Below, in pieces: positions 1 through 6,981 of a stretch of 7,861 bases of DNA. The notes below the pieces were generated by a model. The model was not told the origin of the DNA. It saw nothing but the letters and a program-made list of their open reading frames with translations, and did no database searches. The stretch's first letter is position 1, and every line of letters starts with the position of its first letter. Origin of the DNA: Calditerrivibrio sp. (GTDB lineage: Bacteria; Chrysiogenota; Deferribacteres; Deferribacterales; Calditerrivibrionaceae); contig JAIWOA010000128.1 in the NCBI GenBank assembly GCA_020217115.1, positions 1-7,861 on the forward strand, read 5' to 3'. Both the position numbers and the translations under genes were made by a program.

Positions 1-33
1 ATAAAAAATTGAGATCTTCTCTGGAGCTGTATA

Positions 34-774
34 ATGTATATTAGCCTTAATGCAGATTTTGGTGAAAGTTTTGGTATCTACAAATTGGGTAACGATGATG
101 AACTAATAAAATATGTTGATCTTGTAAATATAGCTTGTGGATTCCATGCTGGAGACCCTTTGGTGATGGACAGCTCCGTTGAAATGGCAAAAAGATATGG
201 TGTAAAGGTAGGAGCTCACCCTGGATATCCAGATCTTGTTGGTTTTGGTAGAAGAAAGATTTTGGCCTCTCCAAAGGAGGTAGAATCAGATGTAATTTAT
301 CAGATAGCTTCTCTAAATGGTTTTTGCAAAAAATATGGAATTGAAATGTACCATGTAAAACCACATGGAGCCCTTTATAATTATGCAAGTGTAAATTATG
401 ATGTAGCCTTTGCCATAGCAAAAGCTGTTAAATATTTTGATGGTAGATTGCTTTTAATGGGTCTGGCTGGTTCTGAGCTTATTAGAGCTGCTAAGGATAT
501 AGGTTTAAACTATTTATCAGAAGGTTTTGCAGATAGACACTACGATAGAAATGGGAAGCTTGTTGATAGAAGTGTCGATGGTTCTGTTATACATGATATT
601 GATACGATAAAACGCAGAGTTGAATCAATGATTTTATACAGGAAAATAGAATCTATAGATGGGGAAGAAATCGACATATCATTGGATAGTATATGTGTGC
701 ATGGGGATAATGTAAATGCTATAAATATTGCAAAAAGTTTAAAAGAACTGCTGAAAAAACAATACAAAAACTAA
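34..774 (+). CDS. pxpA: 5-oxoprolinase subunit A (LamB/YcsF family)
   Basis: Predicted cytoplasmic subunit of the PxpABC 5-oxoprolinase, which uses ATP to open 5-oxoproline (pyroglutamate) to glutamate. The 246 residues match the usual family length of about 245-255, so the gene looks complete. Family signatures seen: LNADFGESFG at residues 5-14, NIACGFHAGDP at 32-42, a KPHGALYN motif near 109-116, a GLAGSE motif, an EGFADRHYDRNGKLVDR segment in the second half, and CVHGDN near the C-terminus. The ATG at 34 has a GGAG Shine-Dalgarno at 23-26 with seven bases of spacing and puts the first family motif right at the N-terminus. It lies 16 bases before a TRAP binding-protein gene, which suggests that the transporter supplies its substrate. 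PxpB and PxpC, normally required for activity, are absent here; they may lie to the left, outside the window. The family assignment is secure; the substrate follows from characterised family members. Confidence 0.93.
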   Translation: MYISLNADFGESFGIYKLGNDDELIKYVDLVNIACGFHAGDPLVMDSSVEMAKRYGVKVGAHPGYPDLVGFGRRKILASPKEVESDVIYQIASLNGFCKKYGIEMYHVKPHGALYNYASVNYDVAFAIAKAVKYFDGRLLLMGLAGSELIRAAKDIGLNYLSEGFADRHYDRNGKLVDRSVDGSVIHDIDTIKRRVESMILYRKIESIDGEEIDISLDSICVHGDNVNAINIAKSLKELLKKQYKN

Positions 775-790
775 ATAAGGAGGTATTTGT

Positions 791-1747
791 ATGAAAAAAA
801 TTATTTTTTTGTTTTTTCTAATCTTTTCGTTGAGTCTATTTGCTTTTGCAGAAAAATGGGATATGCCAACTCCATACCCATCTTCAAACTTTCATACGGT
901 TAATATTACAAAATTTGCTGAAGATGTGGAAAAATTAACTAATGGTGAAATTAAAATAACAGTACATCCCAATGCTTCATTGTTTAAAATGACAGAAATA
1001 AAAAGAGCTGTTCAAACCGGGCAGGTTCAACTTGGAGAGGTAATCTTTTCATCTCTTGAGAATGAGGATCCGATAATGGGTGTGGATTCTATACCATTTT
1101 TAGCATCAGGTTATGATAAAGCTGAGAAGCTCTGGAATGTAAGCAAGGATATTATAAAAAAGAGATTTGAAGCTCAGGGGTTAAAACTATTGTATTCAGT
1201 TCCATGGCCACCTCAGGGTTTGTATACTAAAAAAGAGATAAATAATGTTTCTGATATGAAAGGTTTAAAGTTAAGATCCTATAATCCAACCATATCAAGG
1301 ATAGCAGAGCTTGTAGGTGCTCAACCAGTAACTATTCAGGCTGCAGAATTGGCTCAGGCTTTAGCTACTGGAGTTGTAAACGCTTTTATATCATCTACAG
1401 CTACAGGTGTTGATACTAAGGCATGGGAGCAGATGAGCTATTTTTACGATATCAAAGCATGGTTGCCAAAGAATGTGGTGTTCATGAATAGTAAGGTTTT
1501 TGAATCTCTATCTCCAGCTCAAAAAAATGCTATAATGAAAGCTGCTGATGATGCAGAAAAAAGAGGTTGGAGTATGAGTAAAGAGAATTATGAGAGTACA
1601 AGAAAAACGCTCTCAGAAAAAATGAAGGTATTAAATCCTTCTACAAAACTTCAAAATGATCTTTTAAATATAGGTAAAACTCTTACAAATGAATGGATTA
1701 AGAAAGCTGGCAAAGATGGTGAGAACCTTATAAAAAGTTTTAATTAA
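791..1747 (+). CDS. dctP: TRAP transporter periplasmic substrate-binding protein (DctP family)
   Basis: Extracytoplasmic solute receptor of a TRAP transporter, which captures a small carboxylate and delivers it to the membrane subunits encoded next. It has 318 residues, typical for the family. Residues 1-20 are a signal peptide: KK at 2-3, a Phe/Leu-rich core, and a likely cleavage after AFA at 18-20. Family features include an IPFL segment at 101-104, the KGLKLR segment at 157-162 whose Arg162 corresponds to the arginine that clamps the substrate carboxylate in DctP proteins, GAQPV at 176-180, and a following segment resembling the family's ELxxALxxG (AELAQALATG, 185-194). A strong Shine-Dalgarno, TAAGGAGGT at 776-784, sits seven bases before the ATG. 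The symbol is the family name. The ligand is not proven by sequence; 5-oxoproline is an inference from the neighbouring pxpA, helped by known pyroglutamate-binding DctP proteins in Bordetella. Confidence 0.93.
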   Translation: MKKIIFLFFLIFSLSLFAFAEKWDMPTPYPSSNFHTVNITKFAEDVEKLTNGEIKITVHPNASLFKMTEIKRAVQTGQVQLGEVIFSSLENEDPIMGVDSIPFLASGYDKAEKLWNVSKDIIKKRFEAQGLKLLYSVPWPPQGLYTKKEINNVSDMKGLKLRSYNPTISRIAELVGAQPVTIQAAELAQALATGVVNAFISSTATGVDTKAWEQMSYFYDIKAWLPKNVVFMNSKVFESLSPAQKNAIMKAADDAEKRGWSMSKENYESTRKTLSEKMKVLNPSTKLQNDLLNIGKTLTNEWIKKAGKDGENLIKSFN

Positions 1748-1748
1748 C

Positions 1749-2225
1749 ATGATGGATAAGCTGTATAAATTCTCATTGGGAGTCGCAGCATTGATGAATG
1801 TTGCGACACTCTTAACAATACTATTGGGAATATTTCTTAGATTGATTAAGGTTTCTGTTGGTGGCCTTGACGCTTATGCTGGTTATTTCCTTGCAGGAAC
1901 ATTTTTTTTAAGCATTGCTGAAACTTTTAAAAGAAGTGAGCATATAAGAGTGGGTTTTCTTATAAATAATATAAAAGGATCATATAATAAGTATCTTAAT
2001 ATTTTAATCCACCTATCTGCCATTTACATAGTAGGTTATATGTTGTATTTTGTAACTCGTATGGTCTATTATTCTTACAAATTTAACGATGTTTCCCAGC
2101 TCCCCGATGCCACACCGATGTGGATACCTCAACTTTCTTTTTTATTTGGCATTCTGGTATTTTTTATAGCTATTGTAGACAATCTATTCAGAATAATTAT
2201 CTCAGGGGGAAAAGAGGGTGAGTGA
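1749..2225 (+). CDS. dctQ: TRAP transporter small permease subunit (DctQ family)
   Basis: Small integral membrane subunit that pairs with the large DctM subunit in a sodium-driven TRAP transporter of the inner membrane. The 158 residues and four predicted membrane segments (about residues 9-31, 42-60, 84-105 and 125-148) are as expected. Family signatures are an EHIRVGFL segment at 64-71 after the second helix and a PMWIPQLSFLFG segment at 123-134 entering the fourth helix. The start lies one base after the dctP stop codon, with two consecutive ATG codons (1749 and 1752) and no convincing Shine-Dalgarno, so translation probably depends on ribosomes finishing dctP. The gene ends inside the start region of dctM. 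The symbol is a family name. Confidence 0.9.
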   Translation: MMDKLYKFSLGVAALMNVATLLTILLGIFLRLIKVSVGGLDAYAGYFLAGTFFLSIAETFKRSEHIRVGFLINNIKGSYNKYLNILIHLSAIYIVGYMLYFVTRMVYYSYKFNDVSQLPDATPMWIPQLSFLFGILVFFIAIVDNLFRIIISGGKEGE

Positions 2226-3513
2226 AGTAACTATATCTATATTTCTCATTGTTATATTGCTTCTGTGGCTTGCTTCCGGGTTATGGATCGGGCTTGCCTT
2301 AACCATGGTTGGTTATATTGGTATGCTAATTTTTACCAGTAGGCCAATAGGTGATAGTATGGTTATGACAATCTGGGGGTCAATGTCAAGCTGGACACTC
2401 ACTGCTTTACCAATGTTCATATGGATGGGTGAAATTTTGTTTAGAACTAAATTAAGTGATGAAATTTTCAAAGGTGTTGCTCCATGGGTGGAAAAGATTC
2501 CGGGGAAACTTCTCCATGTAAATATAATTGCATGTACAATTTTTGCGGCTGTTTCAGGGTCATCTGCAGCAACAACTGCAACCATTGGTAAAATAACTAT
2601 CCCGGAATTAACTAAGAGGGGTTACCCCCCTGGAAAAATCATAGGTAGCCTCGCTGGGGCAGGAACTTTAGGATTTTTAATACCACCATCTATAATTATG
2701 ATTGTTTATGGTGTTTCTGCAAATGTTTCAATAGCAAAACTTTTTATTGCTGGCATCTTACCTGGTTTGATTTTAGCTGGTGTTCTCTCAGGCTACATAT
2801 TGGTATGGTCGTTGATTAACAAAAAAAGTTTGCCATCTGAAACTGAGAGTACAAGCCTGATCTTTAAAATTAAAAGTTCCAGAAATCTTATATTACCAGT
2901 AATTTTGATTATATTGGTACTGGGATCCATTTATACAGGGGTTGCCACAGCTACTGAAGCATCTGCCATAGGAGTTGTAGGTTCCCTTGCCATAGCTTTA
3001 TACCAAAGGACATTGACATGGAAAACTTTTGTAGACAGTTTGCTGTCTGCAACAAGACTTTATAGTATGATAGCACTTATTCTGGCAGGATCATCATTTC
3101 TCAGCCTATCTATGGGTTTTATAGGATTGCCAAGACATATAGCAAGCATAATCTCTTCAGCAGAGCTGACACCAGCTCTTCTTATTTTTATTCTTACAAT
3201 ATTCTATGTAATACTTGGGATGTTTATAGATGGGATATCTATGGTAGTATTAACAATTTCTGTTCTTCTTCCAGCTCTGGAACAATCTGGAATAGACCTT
3301 CTATGGTTTGGGATATTTCTTGTTATTGTTGTGGAAATGGCTCAAATAACACCACCTGTAGGTTTTAATCTTTTTGTTATTCAAGGGTTAACTGGAAAAG
3401 ATATGGGGTATATTGCTAAACAGGCTTTACCTGCATTTGTTTTAATGTGGGTACTTATTCTTTTACTTTACATTTATCCAAATATTGTGCTATACCTCCC
3501 TTCAAAAATGTAG
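2218..3513 (+). CDS. dctM: TRAP transporter large permease subunit (DctM family)
   Basis: Large membrane subunit forming the transport path of the TRAP system, a member of the ion transporter superfamily. It has 431 residues, close to the family norm, and is hydrophobic throughout, with about a dozen membrane segments. The first conserved half-site is the small-residue-rich AVSGSSAATTATIG at 111-124, followed by PE at 129-130 and the IPPS turn at 155-158. The second half contains TATEASAIG at 244-252 and the EMAQITPPVGFNLFVIQG segment at 373-390, with the paired ITPPVG motif expected of DctM. The start is GTG at 2218, eight bases inside dctQ, with a GGGGGA Shine-Dalgarno at 2205-2210; the overlap points to translational coupling. 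The stop is eight bases before the regulator gene. Confidence 0.92.
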   Translation: MSEVTISIFLIVILLLWLASGLWIGLALTMVGYIGMLIFTSRPIGDSMVMTIWGSMSSWTLTALPMFIWMGEILFRTKLSDEIFKGVAPWVEKIPGKLLHVNIIACTIFAAVSGSSAATTATIGKITIPELTKRGYPPGKIIGSLAGAGTLGFLIPPSIIMIVYGVSANVSIAKLFIAGILPGLILAGVLSGYILVWSLINKKSLPSETESTSLIFKIKSSRNLILPVILIILVLGSIYTGVATATEASAIGVVGSLAIALYQRTLTWKTFVDSLLSATRLYSMIALILAGSSFLSLSMGFIGLPRHIASIISSAELTPALLIFILTIFYVILGMFIDGISMVVLTISVLLPALEQSGIDLLWFGIFLVIVVEMAQITPPVGFNLFVIQGLTGKDMGYIAKQALPAFVLMWVLILLLYIYPNIVLYLPSKM

Positions 3514-3521
3514 GTTTTTTT

Positions 3522-5189
3522 ATGCTTATATCTTCTGAATTTTTAAAAGATCTGAATGTTTTGGTTGTCGATGATGATAGGATTTCTGTAGAGATTATCA
3601 GAAGACACCTTTTAGATGTCTTTAAAACTGTGGATGTTGCCTATGATGGCATAATGGGTCTTTCGACATTCTTAAAAAATAGCTACGATGTCGTTGTGAC
3701 AGATCTCTATATGCCTGAAATGGATGGTATAGGATTAATTACACAGATAAGAAAATTAGATCCTGAGATTCCCATTGTTGTTGTGACATCTGCTGATGGT
3801 GGAAATGAACTAAAGGAGCTTCTTAACCTTGGAGTTAGCAGGTTTCTTCAAAAACCATTTTCAAAGAATACCTTAGTGCCTGTGATAACTGATGCCTGTA
3901 GCAAAGTTATTCTTGGTAAGAGATTGCTAAAAGAAAAAGAGATGGAGATTGAGCTTTTAAAATATAGGGAGATTTATAGTGTAAACCAGCAAAAAGCTGC
4001 CTATAGAAAGGAGGTAAATCTTCTTTTAAATGATCTGGCCAAGAAAAGAGTTTCCAATGGCAAGGTTGATTACCTATTCAATTCTTTTTATAAACCAGTT
4101 GAAATACTGTGTGGAGATATTTATAGCTACAGATTTGTTTCTGAAGATATAATATTTGGTTTTATACTTGACACTATGGGGAAAGGTTTGTCAGCTGCTG
4201 TTACATCAGTATTATCAGTAGCTTTTTTGAATCACTCAGTTGATAGAGCAATGGAACACAACGATTTCAATTTTATGAAAACTGCAGAAAGTTTTTTAGG
4301 CTACATAAAAAAGATACTTTTAGAAGAGGAGATGCTATCTGCGTCATTTTTTATTATAGATATAAAAAAAGAGCTTTTATCATATATTCATTGTGGTATG
4401 CCCACCATCTTGATAAAAAATAAAGATGGTAATATTGTGGAATTGGACAGTAATAACCCCCCAATAAATAAATATACTTCAAAACTTGTCTCACATGAAT
4501 ACAGCCTGAGTAACATAAATTCTATGATAATATATTCTGATGGGCTTGTGGAGTCATACACTCAAAAGAAGAGATTGTACACTAATGAGATCAGGTTTGA
4601 CTTTCTTGCATCAGCTTTTTATAGTGAATTTGAAAATATTTTTACAGAAAAGATGCCCACACTATCTGACGATCTGACCATTTTTTACTTAAAGAGGCTT
4701 TGTGCTGATAAAATATGGGAAATTAATAGCCAAATATCAACAAAACTTGATGAATTAAATAGCTTCCTGGAATCTGTTGAGGGGCAATTAAACAGAAAAG
4801 GTATAAAAGATGAGCTTATTTCAAAAATTAAGGTGTCCGCCTATGAGCTTCTCATGAATGCTTATGAACATGGCAATCTTGGGATAGATATGGAACAAAA
4901 ACATAGATTAATAAAAAACAACCTGTATGATAAATATTTAAAAGACAGCGAAAATAGCTGCAAAAAAGTAATAAAAATAAAATATGGGATTTACATAGTT
5001 GACGATATTGAAGTGTTTGGATTTTCCGTTACTGATGAAGGGGATGGATTTTCCATAAATATAAGTAATCGTGCATTGGAAAACACAGAATATTATTGTG
5101 GCAGGGGTATAGTTTTGTCAAGCCTATTTGCAGATTCTTTACACTACAATATAAAAGGTAACGAATCATCTTTCTATATCAAAATTTGA
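3522..5189 (+). CDS. Response regulator with receiver, SpoIIE/PP2C phosphatase and RsbW-like ATPase/kinase domains
   Basis: A cytoplasmic 555-residue signalling protein with three domains. Residues 8-130 are a receiver: acidic pair D17-D18, phospho-acceptor D61 in VVTDLYMPEMDG, switch T89, and K111 in QKPF. Residues 133-175 form a charged, probably coiled linker. Residues 185-393 are a SpoIIE/PPM phosphatase with all the metal-binding aspartates: D199 in CGD (usually GGD), D217 in LDTMGKG, D340 in YSDGLVE, and D383-D384 in SDDLT. Residues 400-555 are an RsbW-type ATPase: N-box E442, N446 and H450, DEGDG at 505-509, and GRG at 527-529. The set suggests phosphorylation-controlled partner switching, in which one domain phosphorylates and another dephosphorylates a STAS anti-anti-sigma protein. 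HsbR of Pseudomonas and CrsR of Shewanella have this layout. No partner gene is visible. I chose ATG 3522, with a weak AGG at 3512-3514, over the GTG at 3447, because the longer form would add 25 unrelated residues overlapping dctM by 67 bases. The domain calls are firm; the target and input are unknown. Confidence 0.9.
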   Translation: MLISSEFLKDLNVLVVDDDRISVEIIRRHLLDVFKTVDVAYDGIMGLSTFLKNSYDVVVTDLYMPEMDGIGLITQIRKLDPEIPIVVVTSADGGNELKELLNLGVSRFLQKPFSKNTLVPVITDACSKVILGKRLLKEKEMEIELLKYREIYSVNQQKAAYRKEVNLLLNDLAKKRVSNGKVDYLFNSFYKPVEILCGDIYSYRFVSEDIIFGFILDTMGKGLSAAVTSVLSVAFLNHSVDRAMEHNDFNFMKTAESFLGYIKKILLEEEMLSASFFIIDIKKELLSYIHCGMPTILIKNKDGNIVELDSNNPPINKYTSKLVSHEYSLSNINSMIIYSDGLVESYTQKKRLYTNEIRFDFLASAFYSEFENIFTEKMPTLSDDLTIFYLKRLCADKIWEINSQISTKLDELNSFLESVEGQLNRKGIKDELISKIKVSAYELLMNAYEHGNLGIDMEQKHRLIKNNLYDKYLKDSENSCKKVIKIKYGIYIVDDIEVFGFSVTDEGDGFSINISNRALENTEYYCGRGIVLSSLFADSLHYNIKGNESSFYIKI

Positions 5190-5217
5190 GTTTTGGAGTG
5201 TTAAGTTTTGAGTGTTG
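5189..5217. repeat. Two-copy imperfect direct repeat
   Basis: AGTTTTGGAGTGTTA at 5189-5203 is followed directly by AGTTTTGAGTGTTG at 5204-5217. The copies differ by one inserted G and the last base. The first copy begins on the last base of the regulator's stop codon. A further TTGAG follows at 5219-5223 after one intervening base change. The function is unknown; it may be the decayed edge of a short intergenic repeat family, which cannot be judged from one locus. Confidence 0.55.
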
Positions 5218-5218
5218 A

Positions 5219-5252
5219 ATTGAGAAAATTGAGGAGGTTTTACCCTCCTCAG
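5219..5252 (-). terminator. Probable rho-independent terminator of the dapF-dapA-dapB operon
   Basis: GAGGAGG at 5231-5237 pairs perfectly with CCTCCTC at 5244-5250 around a six-base loop. One more A-T pair and one G-T pair extend the stem to 5229-5252. Read on the minus strand, the hairpin starts ten bases after the dapB stop codon and is followed by AATTTTCTC, a modest T-rich tail. On the plus strand the bases after the stem are not T-rich, so termination of the regulator operon by this hairpin is less convincing. Confidence 0.6.
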
Positions 5253-5262
5253 CTACATCCTG

Positions 5263-6069
5263 TTAAAGTCCTAATACATCAAACATACTATAACTACCTT
5301 TTTCCTTTCCATAAAGCCATTTAGCAGCAGTCACAGCACCCTTTGCAAAGGTATCCCTTGTATGAGCTTTGTGAGTGATCTCTATTCTTTCACCATTTCC
5401 ACAAAACATCACAGTATGTTCTCCAACAATATCTCCAGCTCTAATTGTTTGCATACCTATCTCTTTATCTGTTCTCGCCCCTATCAAGCCATGTCTTGCA
5501 TAGACAAGGTCCTTTTCCATATCTCTACCGATGGAATTTGTAATTACTTCTGCCATCTTCATTGCAGTACCACTTGGTGCATCCTTCTTTAACCTATGGT
5601 GTGCTTCTATAATCTCTATATCGTATCTATCACCTACGGTTTTTGAAACCATTTCGAGAACCTTTAGAGTAAGATTTACTCCAAGACTGGTATTTGCTGC
5701 CAATATAAATGGTGCTTTTTCCGCAATTTTACCAATTTCAGCCACCTGCTGAGAAGAAAAACCTGTGCTGCCTATCAAGATAGGTTTGCCAGCTTGAAGA
5801 TATCTGGGTAGATTGTGAAATGTTGCCTCAGCACCTGTAAAATCGATAATTACATCAGAAACTGATGCCCCAGCAAGTATATCGCTTTGAATCTTTACCC
5901 CAAGTTCGCCACAGCCTGCAATAAGTCCAGCATCCTGACCCAAAAGAGGGCAGCTGCTGTGTTCTATGGCAGCAGAAAGTATAGTATCGGAATCCTCATT
6001 TATAAAATTGATAATTCTGCGCCCCATCTTACCTGCAGCCCCTACCATCATAACCTTGATTTGAGACAT
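5263..6069 (-). CDS. dapB: 4-hydroxy-tetrahydrodipicolinate reductase
   Basis: Cytoplasmic enzyme that reduces the DapA product with NAD(P)H to tetrahydrodipicolinate in the diaminopimelate/lysine pathway. The 268 residues match the family norm. The N-terminal dinucleotide-binding loop GAAGKMGR is at 10-17. Glu36 sits where E. coli DapB has the acidic residue that contacts the adenosine ribose, while the next residue is His rather than Arg, which may favour NADH. GSTGF is at 100-104. The catalytic and substrate signature at 155-169 (E, HH, K, then DAPSGTA) contains His158 and Lys162, equivalent to the E. coli catalytic pair. The start has a strong Shine-Dalgarno (GGGAGGT on the minus strand, 6077-6083), seven bases away. 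It is the last gene of the cluster, 18 bases after dapA, and is followed by a hairpin. Confidence 0.97.
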   Translation of the reverse strand: MSQIKVMMVGAAGKMGRRIINFINEDSDTILSAAIEHSSCPLLGQDAGLIAGCGELGVKIQSDILAGASVSDVIIDFTGAEATFHNLPRYLQAGKPILIGSTGFSSQQVAEIGKIAEKAPFILAANTSLGVNLTLKVLEMVSKTVGDRYDIEIIEAHHRLKKDAPSGTAMKMAEVITNSIGRDMEKDLVYARHGLIGARTDKEIGMQTIRAGDIVGEHTVMFCGNGERIEITHKAHTRDTFAKGAVTAAKWLYGKEKGSYSMFDVLGL

Positions 6070-6087
6070 TTTATTAACCTCCCAAAA

Positions 6088-6963
6088 TTAATTCAAAATA
6101 TTTAGATCTTTTAGTATCTTTTTGAGCTTTTCTGTCCCTTCAGGAGTCATTTCCACCAGAGGAAGTCTGATGTCATTTTCAATTATACCTACAAGATGTA
6201 GAGCTTTTTTGATCGGTATCGGGTTTGTTTCTATAAATATCCCTTTAAATAATGGGAAAAGCTTAAGGTGCAACTTTCTTGCTTCTTCATGGTCACCATT
6301 TAACCAAAAATCAACCATCGAAGAAACCTCTTTTGGGGCTATATTTGAAGCTACAGATATAACTCCTTTTGCTCCCAGAGCCATCATTGGAATAGTCAAA
6401 GAATCATCTCCAGATAAAAGATCAAAATCGGGAGAAACCCCAGCTATTATTTCAGAAACCTGATCAAGGGATCCACTTGCCTCTTTAACAGCAACAATAT
6501 TTTTTATCTTTGAAAGCTTTATTACTGTATCGGGGAGCATATTGACTGCTGTTCTTCCCGGTACATTGTACAAAACTATTGGTATATCAACAGCATCAGC
6601 AATCGCCTTGAAATGTTCATATAGCCCTTTTTGTGTCGGTTTATTATAGTATGGGGTAACAACAAGGGCAGCTTCACAACCTACCTTCTTGGCAAACTCT
6701 GTCAAATAGATAGTTTCATGGGTACTGTTTGATCCAGTTCCAGCTATTACAGGTACTCTTTTATTTGATTGCTCTACAACTATTTCTATGACTCTCATAT
6801 GCTCTTCGTAGGAAAGGGTTGCCGCTTCACCAGTTGTTCCGCATGGCACAAGAGCCGAAATACCGTTTTTAATCTGAAAGTCTACAAGATTTCTGAGCCT
6901 CTCTTCATCAACCATTCCATCCTTCATAGGGGTTACCAATGCTGTAATTGCACCTTTTAACAT
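6088..6963 (-). CDS. dapA: 4-hydroxy-tetrahydrodipicolinate synthase
   Basis: Class I aldolase that condenses pyruvate with aspartate semialdehyde, the first committed step of lysine and diaminopimelate synthesis. The 291 residues are standard. The Schiff-base lysine is Lys160 in VAVKEASG. The catalytic triad is Thr43 (in CGTTGE, 41-46), Tyr106 (in PYYNKP, 104-109) and Tyr132 (in YNVPGRT, 132-138), with Arg137 for the substrate carboxylate. Residues aligned with the E. coli lysine-inhibition site are mostly kept (His55, Asn79, Glu83, Tyr105; Tyr52 replaces a His), so lysine feedback is possible. AGGAGG on the minus strand (6969-6974) precedes the ATG by five bases. It lies between dapF and dapB with 18-base gaps on both sides. 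Confidence 0.97.
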   Translation of the reverse strand: MLKGAITALVTPMKDGMVDEERLRNLVDFQIKNGISALVPCGTTGEAATLSYEEHMRVIEIVVEQSNKRVPVIAGTGSNSTHETIYLTEFAKKVGCEAALVVTPYYNKPTQKGLYEHFKAIADAVDIPIVLYNVPGRTAVNMLPDTVIKLSKIKNIVAVKEASGSLDQVSEIIAGVSPDFDLLSGDDSLTIPMMALGAKGVISVASNIAPKEVSSMVDFWLNGDHEEARKLHLKLFPLFKGIFIETNPIPIKKALHLVGIIENDIRLPLVEMTPEGTEKLKKILKDLNILN

Positions 6964-6981
6964 ATTTTCCTCCTGATATAT

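Noticed and set aside
47..767. Minus-strand open frames opposite pxpA (47-421 and 540-767)
   Set aside because: They lie entirely opposite a well-supported gene, have compositionally odd translations (His/Leu-rich, Ser/Ile-rich) and lack family motifs or ribosome sites.
2313..2585. Minus-strand open frame opposite dctM
   Set aside because: Mirror of a conserved membrane-protein segment with no independent support.
5229..5252. Hairpin as a terminator for the plus-strand operon
   Set aside because: On the plus strand no T-run follows the stem; only the minus-strand reading has a T-rich tail.
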